This document shows, in pieces, positions 21,437 to 33,767 of a stretch of DNA of 64,000 nt. A program made the position numbers and the translations under genes. How positions within the stretch are numbered: the first letter of the stretch is position 1; each line of letters begins with the position of its first letter. The DNA comes from Ehretia macrophylla (lineage: Eukaryota; Streptophyta; Magnoliopsida; Boraginales; Ehretiaceae), in the NCBI GenBank assembly GCA_037974665.1, contig CM075773.1, positions 29,915,853 to 29,979,852 on the forward strand, given 5' to 3'. The notes under the pieces were generated by a model. That model was not told where the DNA came from, did no database searches, and was given only the letters and a program-made list of their open reading frames with translations.

Positions 21437-24400
21437 TAACTCCTTACCGATCAAAAGTTATAGGTACCAGAACGACGGATACCTGGTCACAAGCCCCACG
21501 CCCTTTGTTTGCGGGCCCAGCCTCTACGTGAATTGAAGTTGTCTTGCCCAAGGTGCCGTGTCATTCGGTAATAGAAATGTGATGGATTAGGTTGTCATCC
21601 TTTTCGCGGCTCATGACGTACGATACGGGACAAAAAAACAGTACAAAAGAAGAAAAGTGTCCCGCAACTGATGAAAACTTTCGATTTTGTGCTCCAAAAG
21701 TAGGCACAGCAGAGCAGGCTTTTTCCCCCATCGTAGAGCTTTCAGAGAGCTTTCCAACGGTATGATGTGCACTACATAACTTCTTACGGATCAAAATTTA
21801 TGGGCACCAGAGCGATGGAGACCTAGTCACAGGCCCCACGCCCTCGATTTGCGGGCCCAGCCTCTAGGAGAAGTGAAGCTATCTTGCCCAAGGTGCCATG
21901 GGATTCAATAATATAAATGTAATGGATTAGGTAGTCATCCTTTTTGTGGCTCACGATGTACGATCCGGGATAGACAAACAGCGTAAAGAAGAAAAGTGTC
22001 CTAAAATATATGAAAACGTTCAATTTTGGGCTCCGAAAACAGACGCAGCCTAGCAGGCTTGGTGCCCCCATAGAGTTTTTCAATGGTATGTTGTGCGCCT
22101 ATAACTCCTTACAGATCAAAAGTTATGGGCACCAGAGCGATAGATACCTAGTCACAAGCCTACGCCCTCTGTTTACGGGCCCAGTCTCTACGTGAAGTGA
22201 AGTTGTCTTGCCCAAGGTGCCATGGGATTCGGTAACAGAAATGTGATGGATTAGGTTGTCGTCCTTGTCGCGGCTCACGACGTCGGGACAAAAAAATAGC
22301 GCAAAAAAAGAAAAGTGTCCCGAAACTAATGAAAACGTTCAATTTTGGGCTCCGAAAATAGGCACAGCTGCGCAAGCTCGGTGCTCCCGTCGTAGAACTC
22401 TCGGAGAGCTTTCCAAAGGTATGCTGTGCGTTGCGTAACTACTTACGGATCAAAAGTTTTGAGCACCGGAGCGACGAATACCTGGTCACAAGCCCCACGC
22501 CCTCTGTTTGCGAGCCCAGCCTTTACGTGAAGTGAAGTTGTCTTGCATAAGATACAATTAATTCGATAATAGAAATGTGATGGATTAGGTTGTTGTCCTT
22601 TTCGCGGTTCACGACGTATCATCCGGGACGAAAAACAGCACAAAAGAAGAAAAGTGTTCCGAAATTGATGAAAATGTTCAATTTTGGACTCCGAAAATAG
22701 GCGCAACCGAGCAGGTTAGGTGTCCCCATCGTAGAGCTCTCAGAGCGCTTTCAAATGGTATGTTGTGCACCGCGTAGCTCCTTACGGATCAAAAGTTATG
22801 GGTACATGTGCGACAGATACCTGGTCACAAGCCCCACGCCCTTTGTTTGCTGGCCCAGCCTCTATGTGAAGTGAAGTTGTCTTGCCCAAGGTGCCTTGTG
22901 ATTCGGTAATAGAAATGTGATAAATTAGGTTGTCGTCATTTTCGTGGCTCACAACGTACGATCTGGGATAGAAAAATAGCGCAAAAGAAGAAAAGTGTCC
23001 CAAAAACTTAAGAAAATGTTCGATTTTGGGCTCCGAAAACAGGCGCAACCGAGCAGGCTAGGTACCCATATCGTAGAGCTCTCAGAGTGCCTTCCAACGG
23101 TATGCTGTGAGCCACGTAACTCCTTACGGATCAAAAGTTATGGGCATTGGAACGACGGATACCTGGTCACGAGCCCCACGCCCTCTGTTTGCGGGCCCAG
23201 CCTCTACGTGTAGTTAAGATGTCTTGCCCAAGGTGCCGTGCGATTCGGTAATAGAAATTTGATAGATTAGGTTTTCGTCCTTTTCGCAGCTCACGACGTA
23301 CGATCCGGGACAAAAAAACAGCGCAAAAGAAGAAAAGTGTGCCAAAACTTATGAAAATGTTCTATTTTGGGCTCCGAAAATAGGCGCACCCAAGTAGGCT
23401 TGGTGCCCCCATCGTAGAGCTCTCGGAGAACTTTTCAACGGTATCCTGTGCACAGCGTAACTCCTTACGGATCAAAAGTTATGGGCACCGGAGCGACGGA
23501 TACCTGGTCGCAAGACCCATGCCCTCTGTTTGAGGGCCCAGCCTCTACGTGAAGTGAAGTTGTCTTGCCCAAGGTACAGTGTGATTCGGTAATAAAAATG
23601 TGATAGATTAGGTTGTCGTCCATTTCGTGGCTCACGACGTACGATCCAGGACGAAAAATTACGCAAAAAAAGATAAGTGTCCCGAAACTGATGAAAACGT
23701 TCAATTTTGGACTCCGAAAACAGGCGTAGCCAGGCAAGCTGGGTGCCACTGTCGTAGAGCTCTCGGAGAACTTTCCAACGGTATGGTGTGCGCCGCGTAA
23801 CTCTTTATGGATCAAAAGTTATGGGCACCGGAGCGACGGATAGCTAGTCACAAGCCCCACGCCCTCTGTTTGTGGGCCCAGCCTCTACGTGAAGTGAAGT
23901 TGTCTTGCCCAAGGTGCAGTGTGATTTGGTAATAGAAATATGATGGATTAGGTTGTCGTCCGTTTCACGGCTCACGACGTACTATCCGGGACGGAAAAAC
24001 AGAGCAAAGAATAAAAGTGTCCCGAAACTTATGAAAATTTCCAATTTTGGGCTCTGAAAATTGGTGCACCCGAGCAGGCTAGGTGCACCCATCGTAGAGC
24101 TCTGAGAGTGCTTTTCAACGGTATGTTGTGTGCCATATAACTTCTTACGGATCAGAAGTTATGGGCACCAGAGCGACGGATACCTGGTCACAAGCCTCAC
24201 GCCTTCTATTTGCGGGCCCAGCCTCTACGTGAAGTGAAGTTGTCTTGCCCAAGGTGCCGTGTGATTCGGTAATTGAAATGTGATGGAATAGGTTTTCGTC
24301 CTTTTCGCGGCTCACGACGTACGATCCTGGACGGAACAACTATGTAAAAGAAGAAAACTGTCCCAAAACTTATAAAAATAATTTATTTTGGGCTACAAAA

Positions 24401-27400
24401 ACCGGTGTAGCCGAGCATACTAGGTGCCCCCGTCGTAGAGCTCTCAGAGAGCTTTCCAACGGTATGTTGTACGCCGTGTAACTCCTTACGGATCAAAAGT
24501 TATGGGCACCAGAGCCACGGATACCTGGTCAATAGCCCCACGCCCTCGGTTTGCTAGCCCATCCTCTATGTGAAGTAAAGTTTTCTTGCCCAAGGTGCCG
24601 TGGGATTCGGTAATAGAAATGTGGTTGATTAGGTTGTCAACCTTTACGCGGCTCATGACGTACGATCCGAGACAGAAAAACAGCGCAAAACATGAAAACT
24701 GTCCTGAAATATATGAAAACAATCGATTTTGGTCTCCGAAAATATGTGCAGCCGAGCAGGATCACTGCCCCCGTAGTATAGCTCTCGGAGAGTTTTCCAA
24801 CGGTATGCTGTGCGCCACGTAACTCCTTACGGATCAAAAGTTATTGGCACCAGAGCAACAGAGACCTGGTCTCAAGCCCCACGCCCTCGATTTGCGGGCC
24901 CAGCCTCTACATGACTCAAAGTTCTCTTGCCCAATGTGGCATGGGATTCGGTAATAGAAATATGATGGATTAGGTTGTCGTCCTTTTCGCGGCTCACAAC
25001 GTACAATACGGGATGAAAAAACAGCGCAAAAGAATAAAGGTATCCCAAAACTTATGAAAATGTTCAATTTTGTGCTCTGAAAATTTTTGCAACTGAGCAG
25101 GCTAGGTGCCTCCATTGTAGAGCTCTCAAAGTGCTTTTCAACGGTATGCTGTCCACCGCGTAACTCCTTATGGATCAAAAGTTATAGGCATCGGAGCGAC
25201 GGATACCTAGTCACCAGCCCCAAGCTCTCTATTTGCAGGCCCAGCCTTTATGTGAAGTGAAGTTGTCTTGCCCAATGTGCCGTGTGATTCAGTAATTGAA
25301 ATGTGATGGATTAGGTTGTCGTCCTTTTCGCGGTTCACGACGTACGATACGGACAGAAAAACAGTGCAAAAGAAGAAAAATAGCCCAAAACTAATGAAAA
25401 CTTTCAATTTTGTGCTCCAAAAGCAGGCGCAGCAGAGCAGGCTTGCTGCCCCCGTCGTAGAGCTCTTGGAGAACTTTCCAACGGTATGCTGTGCACCACG
25501 TAACTCCTTACGGATCAAAAGTTATAGGCACTGGAGCAACAGATACCTGGTCATAAGCCCCACGCCCTCGGATTGTATGCCCAACCTCTACGTGAAGTGA
25601 AGTTGTCTTTGCCAAGGTTCCGTGTGATTCGGTAATAGAAATGTGATTGATTAGGTTGTCGTTTTTTTCGCGGCTCACGACATACGATCCGAGACAAAAA
25701 AATAGCATAAAAGAAGAAAAGTGTCCCAAAACTTATGAATATGTTCAATTTTGGGCTCTGAAAATAGGCGCAACCGATCAGGCTAGGTGCCCACATCGTA
25801 GAGCTTTGAGAGTGCTTTCCAACTGTATATTGTGTGCCGCGTAACTTCTTACGGATCAAAAGTTACGGGAACCAGAGCGACGAATACCTAGTCAGAAGCC
25901 CCACGCCCTCGGTTTGCTGGCCCATCCTCTACGTCAAGTGAAGTTGTCTTGCCCAAGGTGCCGTCTGATTCAGTAATAGAAATGTGATAGATTAGGTTGT
26001 CGTCCTTTTCGCGGCTCACGACGTACGATCTGGGTCGGAAAAATAGCGCAAAAAAAGAAAAGTGTCCCAAAACTTATGAAAATATTCGATTTTGGTCTCC
26101 GAAAACAAGCACAACCGAGCAGGCAAGGTACCCCTATCGTAGAGCTCTCAGAGTGCTTTCCAACGGTATGCTGTGCGCCGCGTAACTCTTTACGTATCAA
26201 AAGTTATGGGCATTAGAACGACGGATACCTGGTCACAAGCCCCACGCCCTTTGTTTGCGGGCCTAGCCTCTACATGAAGTGAAGATGTCTTGCCCAAGGC
26301 ACTGTGTGATTCGGTAATAGAAATGTGATAGATTAGGTTGTCGTCCTTTTCGCAGCTCACGACGTGCGATCCGGGATAGAAAAATATCCCAAAAAATGAA
26401 AAGTGTCCCAAAACTGATGAAAATGTTCAATTTTGGGCTCCAAAAATAGGCCCAGCCAAGCAGGCTTGGTGCCCCCATCGTAGTGCTCTCGAAGAACTTT
26501 CCAACGTTCTACTGTGCACCACGTAACTTCTTACGGATCAAAAGTTATGGGCATCGGAGCGACGGATACCTGGTCACAAGACCCACGCCCTCTGTTTGAG
26601 GGCCCAACCTCTACGTGAAGTGAAGTTGTCTTGCCCAAGGTACCGTGTGATTCGGTAATAAAAATGTGATAGATTAGGTTGTCGTCCTTTTCGCGGCTCA
26701 CGACATACGATTCGGGACGAAAAAATTACGCAAAATAGATGAGTACCCCGAGACTGATGAAAACATTTGATTTAGGGATCCAAAAACAGGCGCAGCCGAG
26801 CAAGCTGGGTGCCCCCATCGTAGAGCTCTCGGAGAGCTTTCCAACGGTATGCTGTACGCCGCGTAACTCCTTACGGATCAAAAGTTATGGGCACCGGAGC
26901 GACGGATACTTGGTCACAAGCCCACGCCCTCGGTTTGCGGGCCCAACCTCTACTTGAAGTGAAGTTGTCTTGCCAAAGGTGCCGTGGGATTTGGTAATAG
27001 AAATATGATGGATTAGGTTCTCGTCTGTTTCACGACTCACGATGTATGATCTGAGACGAAAAAACAACGCAAAAGAAGAAAAATGTGCCGAAATTGATGA
27101 AAACTTTCAATTTTGGGCTCTGAGAATAGGCGCATTAAAGCAGGCTAGGTGCCCCCATCGTAGAGCTTTGAAAGTGCTTTTCAACGGTATGATTTGTGCC
27201 ACATAACTTCTTACGGATCAAAAGTTATGGGCACCAGAGCGACGGATACTTGGTCACAAGCCCCACGCTTTCTGTTTGCGGGTCCAGCCTCTACGTGAAG
27301 TGAAATTATCTTGCCCAAGGTGTCGTGTGATTCGGTAATTGAAATGTAATAGAATAGGTTTTCGTCCTTTTCGCGGCTCATGACGTACGATCTGGGACGG

Positions 27401-30202
27401 AACAACTGTGTAAAAGAAGAAAAGTGTCTCAAAACTTATGAAAATAATTTATTTTGTACTACAAAAATAGGTGCAGCCGAGGAGGCTAGGTGCCCCCATC
27501 GTAGAGCTCTCAGACAACTTTACAACGGTATGTTGAAGGCCCGTAACTCCTTACGGATCAAAAGTTATGGGCAACGGAGCGACAGATACTTGGTCACAAG
27601 CCCCACGCCCTCGGTTTGCTGGCCCATCCTCTATGTGAAGTGAAGTTGTTTTGCCCCAGGTGCGGTGGGATTTGGTAATAGAAATGTGATTGATTAGGTT
27701 GTCATCCTTTTCGCTGCTCATGACGTACGATCCGGGACAGAAAAACAGCACAAAAGAAGAAAAGTATCCCGAAACATCTAAAAAGGTTCAATTTTGGACT
27801 CCAAAAATAGGTGCAGCCGAGCAGGCTAGGTGCCCCCATCATAGAGCTCTCAGAGTGTTTTCCAACGGTATGCTGTGCGCCGCGTAACTCCTTACGGATC
27901 AAAAGATATGGGCACCGGGGCGACGGATACCTAGTCACAAGCCCCAAGCTCTCTGTTTGCGGGCCCAGCCTCTACGTGAAGTGAAGTTGTCTTGCCCAAA
28001 GTGCCATGTGATTCGTTAATAGAAGTGTGATGGATTAAGTTGTCGTCCTTTTCGAGGCTCACGACGTGCGATCCGGGATGAAAAAATAGCGCAAAAGAAG
28101 AAAAATATCCCAAAACTGGTGAAAACATTCGATTTTGGGGTTCGAAAACTGGCGCAGCTGAGAGGGCTTGCTACCGCCGTCGTAGGGCTCTTAGAGAGCT
28201 TTCCAACGGTATTCTGTGCACCACGTAACTCCTTAAGGATAAAAAGTTATGGGCACCAGAGCGATGGATACCTGGTCACAAGCCCCACGCCCTCTGTTGG
28301 TGGGCCCAACCTCTACGTGAAGTGAAGTTGTCTTGCCAAAGGTGCAGTGTGATTCGGTAATAGAAATATGATGGATTAGGTTGTCATTCTTTTCACGGCT
28401 CACGATGTACGATCTGGGACAGAAAAACAGCACAAAAGAAGAAAAGTGTCCCAAAACTTATGAAAATGTTCAATTTTGGGCTATGAAAAAAGGCGCACAC
28501 GAGCAGGCTAGGTGCCCTCATCGTAGAGCTCTGAGAGTGCTTTTCAACGGTATGCTATGTGCCGCGTAACTTCTTGCGGATCAAAAGTTATGGGCACCGG
28601 AGTGCCGGATACTTGGTCACAAGCTCCACGCCCTCAGTTTGCGGGCCCAGCCTCTATGTGAAGTGAAGTTGTCATGCCCAAGGTGCCGTGTGATTCGGTA
28701 ATTGAAATGTGATGGAATAGGTTTTCGTCCTTTTCGCGACTCACGACGTACGATCCGGGACGGAACAACTCCGTAAAAGAAGAAAAGTGTCCCAAAACTT
28801 ATGAAAATAATTTATTTTGGGATCCGAAAAAGGTACTGTCGAGCAGGCTAGGTGCCCCCATTGTAGAGCTCTTAGAGAGCTTGCCAAAGGTATGTTGTGC
28901 GCCGCGTAACTATTTACGGATCAAAAATTATGGCCACCGGAGCGACGGATACCTAGTCACAAGCCCCACGCCCTTAGTTTGCTGGCCCAGCTTCTACGTG
29001 AAGTGAAGTTGTCTTGCCTAAGGTGCTGTGGGATTCGATAATAGAAATGTGATGGATTAGGTTGTCGTCCTTTTTGCAGCTCATGACGTACGATTCGGGA
29101 CTGAAAAAAAGCGCAAAAGAAGAAAAGTATCCCGAAACATTTGAAAACGTTTGATTTTGAGCTCCGAAAATAGGTGTAGCTGAGGAGGCTGGGTGCCCCT
29201 ATTGTAGAGCTCTTGGAGAGTTTTCCAACGGTATACTGTGCGCCGTGTAACTCCTTACGGATCCAAAGTTATGGGCTCCAGAGCGACGGATACTTGGTCC
29301 CAAGCCCCATGCCCTCTTTTTGCAGGCCCAACCTCTACGTGAAGTGAAGTTGTCTTGCCCAAGGTGCAGTGGGATTCAGTAATCGAAATGTGATAGATTA
29401 GGTTGTCGTCCCTTTCGCGGCTCACGACATACGATCCGGGACGAAAAAATAGCACAAAAGAAGAAAAGTATCCCAAAACTGAAGAAAACGTTAGATTTTG
29501 CACTCCGAAAATTTTTGCAACTGAGTAGGCTAGGTGCCTCCATCATAGAGCTCTCAGAGTGCTTTCCAACGGTATGCTGTGCGCCGCGTAACTCCTTACA
29601 TATCAAAAGGTATGGGTACCGGAGCGACGAATACCTAGTCACAAGCCCCACGCCATTTGTTTGTTGGCCCAGCCTCTATGTGAAGTGATGTTTTCTTGCC
29701 CAAGGTGTCATGGGATTCAGTAATAGAAATGTGATGGATTAGGTTGTCGTCTTTTACGCAGCTCACGACGTACGATCCAGGACGAAAAAACAGCACAAAA
29801 GAAGGAAAATATCCCAAAATTGATGAAAATGTTCAATTTTGAGCTCCGAAAAGAGGCGCAACCGAGCAGGCGTGCTGCCCCGTCGTAGACCTCTCTGAGT
29901 GCTTTCCAATGGTATGCTGTGCGCCGTGTAACTCCTTACGGATCAAAAGTTATAGGCACCGGGGCGACAGATACCTAGTCACAAGCCCCACACCCTCTGT
30001 TTTCGGGCCCTGCCTCTACGAGAAGTGAAGTTGTCTTGCCCAATGTGCTGTGTGATTTGGTAATAGAAATGTGATGGATTAGGTTGTCGTTCTTTTCGCT
30101 GCTCACGACGTACGATCCAGGACGGAAAAATAGCGCAGAAGAAGAAAAGTGTGCCCCAACTGATGAAAACGTTTAATTTTGGGCTCCGAAAAATGGCGCA
30201 GT
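21437..30202 (+). repeat. Satellite array segment B (about 26 monomers)
   Basis: Uninterrupted head-to-tail monomers of about 340 bp, in the same orientation as the other segments. Variant monomers recur at fixed multi-monomer spacing, for example AATAATTTATTTTGG near 24380, 27450 and 28810, and GTTTGAGGGCCCA near 23530 and 26595, which indicates higher-order repeats. No gene is supported inside. The last bases (GCAGT, 30198-30202) are the left target duplication of the solo LTR. Confidence 0.95.
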
Positions 30203-33200
30203 TGTGAGACCCGACCTCGATTTGTGTGCGATACCTCGTTTCCTGTGCCCTAACCTAGATTTGCGTGCCTTGACCTAGGTTTAAGAGTTGTGTTTCGTTT
30301 CGTGTGCCTTGCATTGAATTACGTGCATTCATTTAGCGTTGCGTGCATTTACTTGGGAAACGTGTTTTTGTCTCGTAGTTCGTGCCTTACCTCATAGGGC
30401 GTGCCCTAGACCTAGGTGAGCGTGCCCACACGCTAATCAAGAAAGTATCTTACACGAAGCACTAGATCATTAATTAATCCCACAAACTCCACTAACTAAT
30501 ATTAAAATGCTAATTCAACTCACTAGAAGACGAAATCTCACAAAAAGCTAGACATTCTTATTCTTTATTCTTTATTCTTTTGCATATTCCAAGCATACAA
30601 TTAAATAATGCTCAAAACATGACAAAAAATTCAGATTTGAGCTTGCCTTGGCCGACCATGTAGGAGCTTTTGTCATGCTTTGCAATTTCAAAAATCATTC
30701 CAAGACATTCTATGACAACAACCTATGACACAAAGCATAAAAAAATGACTCAAAACCCTACCCAATGCACCACAATCTCAACACACTCAATTTCCCCATG
30801 CTAAGGTGATTCAAATATGCTCTTGAAGACACAAAATCAGAATTTTGTGAAGCTCAAGGCCGACCAAATGCTCAAGCCTTTCATTTCATTCCCTCATTCT
30901 CTCTTTCTCTCATTTCTTCTCTCTCTCTCAGCCTTGGCTGCAATTATAGACTCCATAGCTTAAGCTTATCATCCTAAGGTTTATCAAGTCATTCAAGCCA
31001 CTAAGGAAGTCGACCAAGCAAAGCTAGGAGCAAAGAAACATGCATGCAAGCTCTTAGAACACTCATTCGGCCCTTAGGTATGTTTGATAGCTCCTATTTC
31101 ATTTCCTTTTGTTCTAGCCACTTGCACATACTAAGAACATGGTTACTAAGCTAGGAATTAGAGAATCTCAAGTTGTCTCTTGGCTAAGCAAGGAGAAAAG
31201 ACGACCTTGTGCATCATCAAGAGCTTTGTGCATCTTCATTGTTGTCTTGCTAAGGTGAGGGCTAAAACTCCTTCGAAAAGCTTTCAAAAACTACATGCAT
31301 GCCTTTAAATGACTATTTTTACCTCTGTAATTGTGATATATGTGTGTACATGAGCTTTTGTAAACATGCATGGCAAGATATTTGGCTAGTATGTGATGAT
31401 AGATGAAATTGCGTATAGGACAGTCTTCTGACTTGTTGGAGCAAAGTGATTTTGACAAGGTAAATGATGTTGAAAATGTGTGAATATTGGTAGGTGACTA
31501 GTTTGGCCAGTTCTGAGCATTGTTTGTAGAAATAGGCTAAAGCCAATTTTGACTCTAAGGTCTCCAAAATGGCAAAACATCGAAAGGTGCTCAAATCTGA
31601 AAAAATCTGGAAAATGAAGCAGGTTTTTGGCAGTTCACTGTCCTTTTAGAACGAACCCGTTTTGACTTAGTAAATGATATAAAAAATGCATGAAAATTGG
31701 TATGATGCTAGATTTTTCAGTTCTGGACATTTTTGTCAGAAATAGACTAAGGCTAAATCTGAACCTAAGATCCTAAAAAATGACAAGTATTGAAATGTGT
31801 GCAAATCTGGACAGTTTTGCGTAGTCTCACGGTTTTGGCCATAACTCTTGAACCCGAAGTCCAAATGATGCGAGGTTTGTTTCTGAATTTAGTTCACTCT
31901 TTAAGATTTAATTTGACATTTTTTTCACTGGAATTGGAGATTTTTTGTTTGTCTCAATGATTGTGAGAAAACAATCCATTGCAGTGAGGTTTTCATCCAG
32001 TGATATGCTTTGAAAAGTATTGTAACTTCTCTTGTTGTATTAAATGCTTGGGATTGTGGCACTTGGATGTGGTGTGGACTGTTTTGAATGCTTGAGGGTA
32101 TTTTAATTAATCATTGCATGGCTTGAGTTTAATTACGGGACAACTTGGGGCTTAATCGCACGGGTAAGCATAAATTGAAACCCTAATGACTAGGAAAACT
32201 TGCTAAGCGTTGATCCTATGAATATCGCGTTTAATTATGTGATTAGTAGGCTGCCCGTAGTTTCCCTTATAGCCCTAAATGTGGTTCTGATGATTATATG
32301 TTGACAAGTAGGCATTTCTTGCACCATGTCCCACATAAACGTCGTTGCATGTTGTATGACCTTATTATTTGATTACGTGAACTTCGAAATGAGTTATATG
32401 ACTTGATTTACATGCGTTACATGGCTGCCTGTTTAATATTCATATAACTCCATGTGCTTTACAAGAGAAATTACCTGTTATATCGTGCCTCGCGTGTTTA
32501 CTTGTCAATGTGCAATCTTATGACTGCTCGGAGGCAACCTACTTTGTTGTCCTCCTAATGTGATATATTAAATGTCATAAATGTGTATTGCATACAAGGT
32601 TGCAACCTTTCGTTTTGGCGTGGCAGCGTTTCATGCACACCGGGCGGCATCGGGCTTGCCTGTGCAACCGTGACTACTACTGTCCAATTCCTTCTCTCGC
32701 TTGGGGGCTAGACTTCCTCAGAGAGTTGGGTCATAGGATTTCGGGGGACATCCGGAGTACACCCATTTGGCGTGAGAAGTGGAAGAGTTGAAGGCGACCG
32801 CAACAACTGATACTGGAAATGAACTGAGAGCAAAAGCTCACCGTATCCTTTTCACTATGTGTATAAGTACTCTCGCTTGGTTCCTAGAGGACCTCGGGGT
32901 GCAAAGACGGGTAATTGTGTTCTTTTACTTTTATATTAGATTATGTACTTACTTGTGATATATGTCATGCTTGCAAAAAGAGTTTTCATAAGTTGAACTG
33001 GAAAAAGAGTTTCAAACCTTATTTCTCGTTCCCCCTCACTGAGTTCATAAGGACTCACCCTCTTTTATCATCTCAGGTGAAAAAGACCGAGAACATGTAC
33101 CCGAGGATAACGTGCCTATTGATGACTCCATGGAATGATTGCTTTCCCTACGTGTCTTAATTGACTATGGCCATTTTGTGAACAATATGTTGCTTGAAGA

Positions 33201-33767
33201 CTATTTCTTATGTTTCTTGTTGTTGTATTGTAAATGACCCCCGTTGTAATTTGGGGTCTAATTTTGTCTTGTACTGATCATAACTAGTTAGACACTCTTA
33301 TGGTCGTTTTTGCTATCACTACTGGTTAGTATCTATCACAGGCTTATGAAGTATTAGGTAAAGGATCAAGTAAAATGAATCTATCCAATCTTAAACAGGT
33401 ACTCATTGTTAAGCTAAGATCAACGGGTACTTTTAATACAAGGATAGACAAACAAACGAGACATAGTTATCATGCTAGGTTGTTATTCAAACGAGACTTC
33501 AAGATAACTAGTAGGCATCCCGATTTGTGATAAATAGTAATCTTAGTTGAAAACGAATTTGAGATTGAAAGTTTTGAGGTGATTAGAGAATTAGGTCAAC
33601 TAAAGAGCCTAATTACTACCGTTATGTTGCCAATTTTTTGGAGAATTTGTGGAGTTTAGTCTAAACGTTAAGTGTTAAACTTTCATGAACGATTAAGTAC
33701 GTGATATGACTTGAATGTTTAGATCACACCCAAGTCTAACCTATATAGGTCGGGTTGGGGCGTGACA
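30203..33767 (+). mobile_element. Solo LTR, Tekay/Del-like family (3565 bp)
   Basis: Complete TGTGAGACCCGAC...GGGCGTGACA LTR directly bounded by satellite on both sides. The flanks are GCAGT (30198-30202) and GCAGC (33768-33772), a 5-bp duplication with one transition. No primer site, polypurine tract or internal domain remains, as expected after recombination between the two LTRs. It keeps the phased GTGC array (30226-30425), TTAG|GTATGT and TAAG|GTGAGGG donor-like sites near 31078 and 31255, the palindrome AAGGTTGCAACCTT (32596-32609), and the stem-loop plus acceptor-like CAG near 33040-33076. The sequence is closer to the minus-strand elements here than to the nested plus-strand one. Confidence 0.95.
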
